This document shows positions 9,394 through 16,175 of a stretch of DNA of 49,615 bases, in pieces (position 1 is the first letter of the stretch; every line of letters begins with the position of its first letter). Made by a program: the position numbers and the translations under genes. Under the pieces are notes generated by a model that did no database searches, was not told the origin of the DNA, and was given only the letters and a program-made list of their open reading frames with translations. This DNA comes from Verrucomicrobiia bacterium Tous-C4TDCM. GTDB taxonomy: Bacteria > Verrucomicrobiota > Verrucomicrobiia > Verrucomicrobiales > Akkermansiaceae. Location of the stretch: positions 1 to 49,615 of the forward strand of contig NEUO01000007.1 in NCBI GenBank assembly GCA_002304315.1, in the 5' to 3' direction.

Positions 9394-10413
9394 TCACCCC
9401 AACGCCTCCAGAAACGGCCGATCCTTCCAACTCGCCGCCACCCCGAGCCGCGCCACCACCCGGTCCTGCGACGGCCAGATGAGGACCCGCCGGCCGGACG
9501 AACCGATCAAGGCGACCAGATCCGTGGAATGCTTCAGGGAAAGGCACGCGCTCTTCCAGAACTCCGAATTCCGCGGCGGGTCCAGTGCGTCCTCCACCTC
9601 GATCTCCACCGCGCCGGCCTTCCTCGCGTGGCCATTCCGCCAAAGCCCGCCGCCGAACATCGGGTTCACCGCTGACGGCCGGGCCATCGCCGCGAAGCTT
9701 GCGGCATCGATGCCGCCCGCACTTTCACCCCGCAGCAAGGCCGCGATCGCCCGGCCCAGTTTGCCCAGTTCTCCGACACTCAACTCCGCACCGGTCGAAA
9801 GATAAAAGCGGCCCATCCCGTCCGAGCGCCACTTCGGGCTGCTCAGTCCAAGCGGCGACATCACCGCTCGATGCAGGAAGCCTTCCAGTGAATCACCCCG
9901 CACGGCGAGTTTGCGATGCATCAACTCCGCCAGCACCTCCCAGCATGCCGGGCCGTAGCGGAACACCCGGCCCGGCTCATCCACCGCGCGCAGGGCAATG
10001 GCATTGCGGCCCTTGTCCGCCGGATTGCGGTAAAGTGCCGCAACCCCCGCTTCGAGGCCGGCGGTCTGTTGCAGCAGCAACCCCACGGTGATCCGCGACT
10101 TGCGCGGATCACCACTCCATTCCCGGATCGTCGCCACTACGGCCTCACGATCCGATAGCCATCCCTCGCCCGCCGCCTTCGCCGCCGCCAGCGCGGCGAG
10201 CGATTTCGTGATGCTCAGCGCCGGGCCTTCCTGACCGATCTGCCAGCCCGCGACCCGTGAGCCGCCCAGCCAAGCCGCCCAGCCGCGCCCGCCATCCCGC
10301 CGCGCGATCGCATCCGCCTTTCCCCACGCCGGCGACGCACGGGAATCCAAGGCACAGCCGCCGCCAAGCAACGGACCACTCACTGCGAGAAGGAAATCAC
10401 GCCGGGAAATCAT
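9394..10413 (-). CDS. Serine hydrolase, class C beta-lactamase-like, exported
   Basis: A 339-residue penicillin-binding-protein/beta-lactamase-fold hydrolase, substrate unknown. The N-terminus MISRRDFLLAV is a twin-arginine-type signal. A cysteine at residue 20 (GGGC) could make it a lipoprotein, though the lipobox is not canonical. The active-site S-x-x-K is SITK at residues 67-70. The usual Y-x-N position appears to be YGP (FRYGPACWE), a departure from the standard triad that could mean altered or lost activity. The gene is convergent with the PEP-CTERM gene. A copy of its last codons occurs at 2.08 kb. Confidence 0.75.
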   Translation of the reverse strand: MISRRDFLLAVSGPLLGGGCALDSRASPAWGKADAIARRDGGRGWAAWLGGSRVAGWQIGQEGPALSITKSLAALAAAKAAGEGWLSDREAVVATIREWSGDPRKSRITVGLLLQQTAGLEAGVAALYRNPADKGRNAIALRAVDEPGRVFRYGPACWEVLAELMHRKLAVRGDSLEGFLHRAVMSPLGLSSPKWRSDGMGRFYLSTGAELSVGELGKLGRAIAALLRGESAGGIDAASFAAMARPSAVNPMFGGGLWRNGHARKAGAVEIEVEDALDPPRNSEFWKSACLSLKHSTDLVALIGSSGRRVLIWPSQDRVVARLGVAASWKDRPFLEALG

Positions 10414-10439
10414 GCTCTTCTCATCACTTTCGAAGCATC

Positions 10440-10468
10440 ATCCCAACCCGGCACCGCGTGAAAGTCAA
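10440..10468 (-). promoter_or_regulatory. Candidate sigma-70 promoter of the serine hydrolase gene
   Basis: Reading the minus strand, a -35-like TTGACT and a -10-like TGGGAT are separated by 17 bases, with the ATG 26 bases further on. The -35 is good and the -10 is weak. Confidence 0.35.
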
Positions 10469-10487
10469 ACCGCCTCCGGCATTCCTT

Positions 10488-10723
10488 TCACGGCTGGATC
10501 TTGGTGATGAAGATCCGCGCCTTGGCCTCGGCGAATTTCAGGTCGCCGTTCGAGGCGTCATCCGGGGCACCCGCTCGCCGAGCTCGCCGAGCTTGTCCCA
10601 GATCTCCTGCAAGGTCTTCATTGCGGGAGCGGGCGTCGAACTCGGCGGGGTCAGTGGACCTTGGCCGGAAGCGGCGGCGAGGCATCCCAGGAACATCATG
10701 GCGGCGGTGGTAGTCGTTTTCAT
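10488..10723 (-). pseudogene. Small secreted protein with apparent frameshift (paralogue of beta-helix protein N-terminus)
   Basis: The ATG at 10723 opens a signal peptide (MKTTTTAAMMFLGCLAAASG) followed by QGPLTPPSSTPAPAMKTLQE. This is the same leader type as the beta-helix protein at 13.2 kb (QGPLSPPPSG...MKTL). The start frame stops at 10538 after only 61 codons, the last of them out of character (RMTPRTAT). The minus-strand frame that ends at 10488 continues in the local codon style (...LKFAEAKARIFITKIQP). Joining the two frames near GERVP gives a protein of about 78 residues. So a frameshift mutation, sequencing error or programmed shift lies around 10560-10575. The ATG sits 8 bases behind the shared GTTGG box. 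Function unknown. Confidence 0.5.
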
Positions 10724-10731
10724 CGAAACCC

Positions 10732-10762
10732 CCAACTGCAGGGCACCACGGCGATTTCCAAA
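10732..10762 (-). promoter_or_regulatory. Shared upstream element, copy 1
   Basis: Minus strand: TTTGG, 20 bases, AGTTGG, then 8 bases to the ATG at 10723. An A/T-rich run (AATTTTTTTC) precedes it. The same layout recurs ahead of the genes starting at 13158, 13362 and 19840. Confidence 0.45.
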
Positions 10763-10770
10763 ATAGATCC

Positions 10771-10805
10771 GAAAAAAATTACCCCCGGCCCTTGCGGACC
10801 GGGGG
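10771..10805 (-). terminator. Rho-independent terminator after the GW-repeat gene
   Basis: On the minus strand the stem CCCCCGG / CCGGGGG with a 10-base loop is followed by TAATTTTTTT. It lies 58 bases behind the stop codon of the gene ending at 10863, the right place to end that transcript. The T-run also falls in the upstream region of the next small gene. Confidence 0.75.
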
Positions 10806-10862
10806 CATTGCACGCGGCCCGCCATCAGGCCGCGCACGGGTTTTTGCCGGGGAGGGAATTTC

Positions 10863-11702
10863 TCAAGGGAGGGACGCCTCGACCCTGAAGAACAGCCGCG
10901 GCGCTCCCCCGGTGGCGACGGCGGCGGAGTCGAGCAAGGTCGGAGCACCTTCGTCGGTCCATGTCAGCAGGTCGGGACTGCTCTTCACCTGGTAGATCCG
11001 CCGCGGGCTGTGGGTCCACTGGAGGGCCGCGCTCAAGGCGGCACGGGTGAAGTTCGTGATCCGTAGTAGTTCGCCGGAGTCGAAGGGATCGGTATCGGCG
11101 TCGAACTCGTCGGCGTCGCTCGTTCCATCGCCATCCACATCCCCCGCGCCAAGCGTGGCCAAGTTCGCCGGGAGGCCGGCCGCCGCGAGCTGCTCATACT
11201 CCCAAGCGTCCGCGATTCCGTCCCCGTCGCTGTCGGTGCCCGGGCCGAAGCTCGTGGTGATGCCTTCCAGCCCGATCCAGCCGACGTTCGAGCTATAGGC
11301 AAAGCCCGACATTTTCCCGGTGGCCAGATCCACCCGCGGCGGGGAGGAAACCGAGGGATCGAAGGCGATCCAACCGATGTTCGCCCCGTAGGCATAGCCG
11401 GACAGGTTGCCCGCGCCGTCGTGGTTGACGCCCCATTCCCCGCCGGTCTGCGAGTACTGGACGCCGCCGGCGGGCGTGCCGTTGCCGGTGTCGATCCAGC
11501 CGACGTTCGCCGCGTAGATCTTCCCGTGGAGGAGGTAGTTTTCCACGGTCACGCCATCGGGCGCGGCGGTGTCGTACTGCCAGTCGGTCCAGCCGATGTT
11601 GGCCCCGTAGCCGTGCCGCGCGGCGGGATCGATGGTCGATCCGGCCCGGGCCGCGGCCGTCGCGAGGAAGGCGAGCGCGAGGATTCTGAGTTTCGTTTTC
11701 AT
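10863..11702 (-). CDS. Secreted GW-repeat protein with calcium-type repeats and C-terminal 'SSPDLLTW' module
   Basis: A 279-residue exported protein of unknown role. After a signal peptide (MKTKLRILALAFLATAAARA) come four evenly placed motifs of the form aromatic-x-x-N-(I/V)-G-W (YGANIGW near 32, YAANVGWI near 63, YGANIGWI near 105, YSSNVGWI near 136). Then a thrombospondin-3/dockerin-like acidic region (TDSDGDGIADAWE, DVDGDGTSDADEF) at 157-208 that should bind calcium. The C-terminus carries YQVKSSPDLLTWTD and ends FFRVEASLP, the module also seen on the giant protein and the S8 protease. It begins 28 bases after the beta-helix gene stops and ends at a terminator, so the two probably form one operon. 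Confidence 0.75.
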   Translation of the reverse strand: MKTKLRILALAFLATAAARAGSTIDPAARHGYGANIGWTDWQYDTAAPDGVTVENYLLHGKIYAANVGWIDTGNGTPAGGVQYSQTGGEWGVNHDGAGNLSGYAYGANIGWIAFDPSVSSPPRVDLATGKMSGFAYSSNVGWIGLEGITTSFGPGTDSDGDGIADAWEYEQLAAAGLPANLATLGAGDVDGDGTSDADEFDADTDPFDSGELLRITNFTRAALSAALQWTHSPRRIYQVKSSPDLLTWTDEGAPTLLDSAAVATGGAPRLFFRVEASLP

Positions 11703-11730
11703 GTGCGTGTCGAATTGGCCGCTCGGCGGA

Positions 11731-13158
11731 TCAGAAGCTGTAGTTGCCGTTCGGGTTGACGCTGGCGGACGGCAGGATGAAGGGGCCGACGCTGCCGCCC
11801 GCCGCGCTGATCGCGCCGGCACCGTTGCCGCGGACGTAGTTGCGCATCACCACGTTCTCATTTGAGAGGATGTTGATACCCCATCCGGCGTTGGCGTGGA
11901 CGGTGCTGTCGGTGATGAAGTTGTAGTTGCCGCCGTTGATGCCGTGTCGGGCGTTGTTGGTGGCGACGCAGGCGTTGAGCTTGGAGCCTTCCGCGATGTC
12001 GAAGCCATCACCGTCCGGACCGGCCATGGCCGGCGGGAAGCCAGGCTGCGGCTGTGGTCCCTCGCCGTCGCCGTTCTGGTCGGCGGTGCAGTGGGTGAAG
12101 AGCGTGTTGATCCCGCTGCGGAAGCCGTCCCGCTTGTTCTGCGTGGCGGAGCATTGAAGGAAGTTGATCGCGGTGTGGTAGTCCTGGGGCTGGGTCACGT
12201 TGGCCGGCTGGGCGAGGAATCCTTCGAGCTGGTTGGACTGGGACACGGAGTTTTGCACGGTCGAACCGCTGCGCACCTTGAAGCCTTCCGCCACGTTCTC
12301 GGAGGCGGAGCAGGTGTCGATGGTGCAGCCGCTGTAGAAGTCGATGCCGGTGTTGCCGTTGCGGTGGGCTTGCGAGGTGCGGACCGTGTTTCCCTTCAGC
12401 CCCACGATCCCGCAGCCGAGGTTCTCGCAGGCCGCGCTGTCCACGATGGAGCTACCGTTGTCCACGCGGATGCCGATCCCGTGGACTTTCTTCACCGTGC
12501 AGCCGGTGACGACCGAGCAGTCACCGGTCGAGATCCCGGAGTGCGGGCCCGCACCGTTCGGCGGCGTGCTCGGTCCCATCACCTGGGTGTCTTCGACGAG
12601 GCCGTTCGACTCGACAAAGACGCCGTAGGTCAGCGGGCCGGAGACTTCCAGATCCTTGACGGAGCAAATCTGGCCGAGATGGATGCCTTCGGTCCAGCCG
12701 CCGGTGATGTGACCGTTCTTCACGGTGATGCGGTCAAAGGTGTTCACGCCGGCCAGCGAGGTGATCGCCACCGGCGGAGCGCCCGCACCACTGGGGACGA
12801 AGCGGATTTCAAAGCCGCGGAGGTCGAGCGTCACGCCGTCGCTCTCGATGATGATCGGCTTGTCGCCGACCAGGTTCTCGGTGAGGAAATAGTGGCCGGG
12901 GCTCTTGATGCGATACACGCCGGTGCTGCCGTTCAGATCGGCGAAACCGGGATCGCGGCTGGGGATCGGCTGGCCCGGGTCGGTCTGGGTCAGCGTCTTC
13001 ATGGAACCCTTCGGCGCACCGCCGGGGGTCAGGGCTTCATCGGTCAGCGGCAGGCTGCCCGACGGAGGTGGTGAAAGCGGTCCCTGCGCCAGCAACACGG
13101 CGGGCACGAGGAAGGTGAAGCCGAAGGAGGCGAGGCGGACGAACGATGGGGTCTTCAT
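11731..13158 (-). CDS. Secreted right-handed parallel beta-helix protein
   Basis: A 475-residue exported protein. Signal peptide (MKTPSFVRLASFGFTFLVPA), then a proline-rich leader QGPLSPPPSGSLPL, then short repeats typical of a pectate-lyase-like beta-helix (GVYRIKSPGHYFLTENLVG, VTLDLRGFEIRF, many N-T-V/S-x-V-x-x-S turns) up to residue 475. Related proteins occur in many Verrucomicrobia; whether they bind or cleave polysaccharide is not known to me and no catalytic motif stands out. The frame is open further upstream, but the signal peptide sets the start at 13158. The gene is divergent from the S8 protease gene 203 bases away. Confidence 0.8.
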   Translation of the reverse strand: MKTPSFVRLASFGFTFLVPAVLLAQGPLSPPPSGSLPLTDEALTPGGAPKGSMKTLTQTDPGQPIPSRDPGFADLNGSTGVYRIKSPGHYFLTENLVGDKPIIIESDGVTLDLRGFEIRFVPSGAGAPPVAITSLAGVNTFDRITVKNGHITGGWTEGIHLGQICSVKDLEVSGPLTYGVFVESNGLVEDTQVMGPSTPPNGAGPHSGISTGDCSVVTGCTVKKVHGIGIRVDNGSSIVDSAACENLGCGIVGLKGNTVRTSQAHRNGNTGIDFYSGCTIDTCSASENVAEGFKVRSGSTVQNSVSQSNQLEGFLAQPANVTQPQDYHTAINFLQCSATQNKRDGFRSGINTLFTHCTADQNGDGEGPQPQPGFPPAMAGPDGDGFDIAEGSKLNACVATNNARHGINGGNYNFITDSTVHANAGWGINILSNENVVMRNYVRGNGAGAISAAGGSVGPFILPSASVNPNGNYSF

Positions 13159-13218
13159 GGTATGTTTTGGTTTGGTGGTCGAAGTGGGAGGAGGAAGGAC
13201 TTCCCCCTGTCGCAGCCC

Positions 13219-13249
13219 CCAACCGGAGTCCTTCACCACGATTTCCAAA
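13219..13249 (-). promoter_or_regulatory. Shared upstream element, copy 2
   Basis: Minus strand: TTTGG, 20 bases, GGTTGG, preceded by AATTATTTTCC. Here the start codon (13158) is 60 bases further on instead of 8-9 as in the other copies, so a longer leader is expected. Confidence 0.45.
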
Positions 13250-13322
13250 TCGGCGGAAAATAATTTCCCACCGCGCCCGCCACAGTCGCCGCTCGACCCC
13301 ACCCCGGCCTTTCCGTTAGTGA

Positions 13323-13353
13323 TTTGGCAGAAGCCCGCGTCGATTGCGGTTGG
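13323..13353 (+). promoter_or_regulatory. Shared upstream element, copy 3
   Basis: Plus strand: TTTGG, 20 bases, GGTTGG, then 8 bases to the ATG at 13362. The match to copy 4 ahead of the haemagglutinin-like gene extends inside the spacer (GATTGCGGTTGGAA against GACTGCGGTTGGAA). It decides between the two possible starts of the protease gene. Confidence 0.45.
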
Positions 13354-13361
13354 AAATGACC

Positions 13362-16175
13362 ATGCGCTCCCTGTTCATTCCCCTGTTTGCCTTGTTACTG
13401 CTCGGCCCGGCCCGCGGCCAGTTGCTCGAGTGGCGCGCCGCCATCGTGGCCAATGCTTCCGGCGGCGCGACTTTCACCGCCATTCAATCGCTCGCCGCCA
13501 GCAGCCCCACGGCACCTGATCGCGCTTTCACCTGCGGTCACTTCACCGGTTCCTTCGCTTTCGGCCCCGGCCCCGCTCTCGCCAATCCCGCGGGACAAGA
13601 TGGCGTCGTCGTCCGCCTTTCCAACGCACCGCCGTGGGACATCGACTGGAAGGCTCACGCCACTTCCCCCGGCGATGTCGAAATCAACGACCTGTCGATC
13701 GCTCCGAACAGCGAAATTTTCATCTGCGGCAACTTCACCGACCAGATCCAGTTCAGCGGCTCCGCCTTCGGCTTCATCCGCAGCGGCGGGCCACACGGCT
13801 TTGTCGCATGGCTGAATCCCGACAACGGAACCTGGCTCGGTGCCTACGAAACGCCCGGCATCGAGCCCGCCAGTCTGGTCGCCTTGCCCGCCGGAAATGT
13901 CGTTCTAACAGGTCCCGGGACCCTCGCCGCCCGCTACTCCGCCACCGGCGCTCAGCTCTGGTCCACCCCCGCCCCGCCGGGCACCAGCGGCTGGGCCCAC
14001 GTCGCCACCGATCCGCAGTCGGCCCACGCCTACGTCATGACCCGGCGGCCGGACCTGTCCAGCAACGATGTCTCGCTCACCCGCCTCCTCCTTTCCAATG
14101 GCAACGTGCTGTGGTCGAAGTCGATGGGCAGCCCCGGTCCCGACAGCACCGGCGGGCTCGATGTCGCGCCGGACGGCGAGATCCGCCTGACCTTCGCCGC
14201 CGACCACCCCGCCCCGCGCTACGACGGCATCCTCGTCCCCGGTGTCCCGCCCGTCGCCGCCATCCACACCGTCATGGGCCGCATCCGCCCCGACGGCTCG
14301 CCGCGCTGGCTCGTCCCCGTCGGACTCGCCCAAGGTCCGGGCTCTCTAACAAGCGCCGACCTCGATTGCGATTCCTACGGCAATGCCTGGCTCGCCGCCC
14401 GCTTCGACGGCCCGTGGAAGATCGAGTCGCGCATCGAGACCGGCAACGATGATGCCGCTCTCATCGCCGTCGATGGCACCGGCCTGCTCTTCGATTTCCA
14501 CCGCAGCACCGGCACCGCGACCGAGAAGCCCCGCGGAGTCGCCGCACCTATTAGAAAGCTCGCCTTGCTGGCGGGCGAGTATCTCGGCACCGGCTCCACT
14601 TTCCCAAACCGCCCGCCCTTCCCGGCCCGCACGAACCCGGAGGCCTTCGTCACCGTCGCGTCGCCGGTGCCGGTCCAGGACCACTACGTCTTCCGCCCCG
14701 CCGGCACCACCCCGCCGACGCCTCAACAGCTCGCCGACATCCTCGACCAAGCCGGCCTGCAAGTTTACGCCATCGCGCAAAACTCCACCACCGGCCTCTG
14801 CGTTTCCGCCCACGCGACTCCCGGCCAGATCAACGCCCTCACTTCAAACCCCAATCTCACCTTCGAACTCGAAGCCGGCCTCGCTGCGAATGGCAGAAAC
14901 CCCGACGCGGGCTGGGCGCTCGGCCGCCTCAACGACCCCGCCGCATCGGCGGCAGCCGTGAATCCCTTCAGCTATCCCGACACCGGCGGCGAGGTCGTCG
15001 TCTATCTCATCGACACCGCCATCGATCAGCTCGCCGGCTGGTTCGCAGGGAATGCCAACCTCGCCATCGAAGACAGCACGCTGATCCGCGGCGCGGGCGA
15101 TCCCACCGAGTCCTCGTCTTTCAAGCACGGCACCCAGGTGCTCTCGATGCTCGCCGGTCCTTCTTGCGGCGCGGCGCTCGGCACCCCCGTGCGGCTCGTC
15201 AATTTCGACATCTATCCGGCCGGCCCCTCCAGCTACACCACGCTGCTGAACGACGCCATCCTGGAGGCGATCGACCATCGCGCCACGAACCACCCCTGCT
15301 CCCCCGCGCTCATCTGCATCGCCAGCAGCAGCAGCGCCCCCGCCACCAGCATCAGCGTGTCCGCGGCGCTGAGCATCGCACTCTCCGAAGGCATCCCGCT
15401 CATCCTCTCCGCCGGAAATCTCGGGGCGAACGCCACAAACTACGTCCCCCAGCGCTACGCCTCCACCGGCATCCTCTGCGCCGGTGCCAGCGGCACCGCA
15501 AACACCCGCAGCGCCCTCTCGAACTTCGGCGCACCCGTCGATCTTTACGCGCCGGGCTCCGGAGTGCGTGCCGTCGATTTCTCGAATCCCACCGGCCCCT
15601 ACGATGCCTTCAGCGGCACCAGCGCCTCCGCCGCCCTCGTCGCTGGCATCGCCGCGGTCCACCTGTCCGTGAATCCTTGGCAAACGCCTGGCGAACTCGA
15701 AAGCGCCGTCCTCGCCGATGTCCACCGCGCCGCCATCGACCTCGCCCAGCTCCCCGCCGCCGGCCCCGCCTTCACCGGCAGCTTCAGCGACTGGGCGACC
15801 TGGCACGACCTCGCCGCGACGGACACCGCCGCCGACTCCGACGGCGACGGCGTGACCGATGGCATGGAGTTCGTGCTCGGCGGCGACCCTTGCACGGACG
15901 ACGAACTTTCGCCCGTCGCTTTCAGCTTCGACGGCACCACATCGGAGCTCTCATTTACGATATCCGCCGTACTTCACGACCCCGCCGCACCGGGCACCCT
16001 GCGCGATGGCACGACGTGGGAAGTCCGGTCCAGCCCCGACCTTTCCACCTGGTCGCCCGCCGCCGGCACCTTCGGCTTCGGCAGCGCCGCATCGTCGCGG
16101 ATTCCCGTCACCCTCACCGACACGCCCGTCGATCCCGCATGCTTCCTCCGGCTCGAAATTTCGCACGCGCCCTGA
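13362..16175 (+). CDS. Secreted subtilisin-like (S8) serine protease
   Basis: A 937-residue exported endopeptidase. The order is signal peptide (MRSLFIPLFALLLLGPARG), a beta-propeller-like region (residues 30-430), a short inhibitor-like propeptide region (about 440-510), the subtilase domain with Asp551 (YLIDTAID), His589 (FKHGTQV) and Ser754 (GTSASAALVAGIAAVHLS) and a conserved SAGN segment, then a calcium-type stretch DSDGDGVTDGMEF and the C-terminal SSPDLSTW module. The complete triad argues for activity. An ATG two codons earlier (13356) is possible; 13362 keeps the 8-base distance to the upstream box. It overlaps the next gene by 37 bases, so the two are translationally linked. Confidence 0.88.
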   Translation: MRSLFIPLFALLLLGPARGQLLEWRAAIVANASGGATFTAIQSLAASSPTAPDRAFTCGHFTGSFAFGPGPALANPAGQDGVVVRLSNAPPWDIDWKAHATSPGDVEINDLSIAPNSEIFICGNFTDQIQFSGSAFGFIRSGGPHGFVAWLNPDNGTWLGAYETPGIEPASLVALPAGNVVLTGPGTLAARYSATGAQLWSTPAPPGTSGWAHVATDPQSAHAYVMTRRPDLSSNDVSLTRLLLSNGNVLWSKSMGSPGPDSTGGLDVAPDGEIRLTFAADHPAPRYDGILVPGVPPVAAIHTVMGRIRPDGSPRWLVPVGLAQGPGSLTSADLDCDSYGNAWLAARFDGPWKIESRIETGNDDAALIAVDGTGLLFDFHRSTGTATEKPRGVAAPIRKLALLAGEYLGTGSTFPNRPPFPARTNPEAFVTVASPVPVQDHYVFRPAGTTPPTPQQLADILDQAGLQVYAIAQNSTTGLCVSAHATPGQINALTSNPNLTFELEAGLAANGRNPDAGWALGRLNDPAASAAAVNPFSYPDTGGEVVVYLIDTAIDQLAGWFAGNANLAIEDSTLIRGAGDPTESSSFKHGTQVLSMLAGPSCGAALGTPVRLVNFDIYPAGPSSYTTLLNDAILEAIDHRATNHPCSPALICIASSSSAPATSISVSAALSIALSEGIPLILSAGNLGANATNYVPQRYASTGILCAGASGTANTRSALSNFGAPVDLYAPGSGVRAVDFSNPTGPYDAFSGTSASAALVAGIAAVHLSVNPWQTPGELESAVLADVHRAAIDLAQLPAAGPAFTGSFSDWATWHDLAATDTAADSDGDGVTDGMEFVLGGDPCTDDELSPVAFSFDGTTSELSFTISAVLHDPAAPGTLRDGTTWEVRSSPDLSTWSPAAGTFGFGSAASSRIPVTLTDTPVDPACFLRLEISHAP

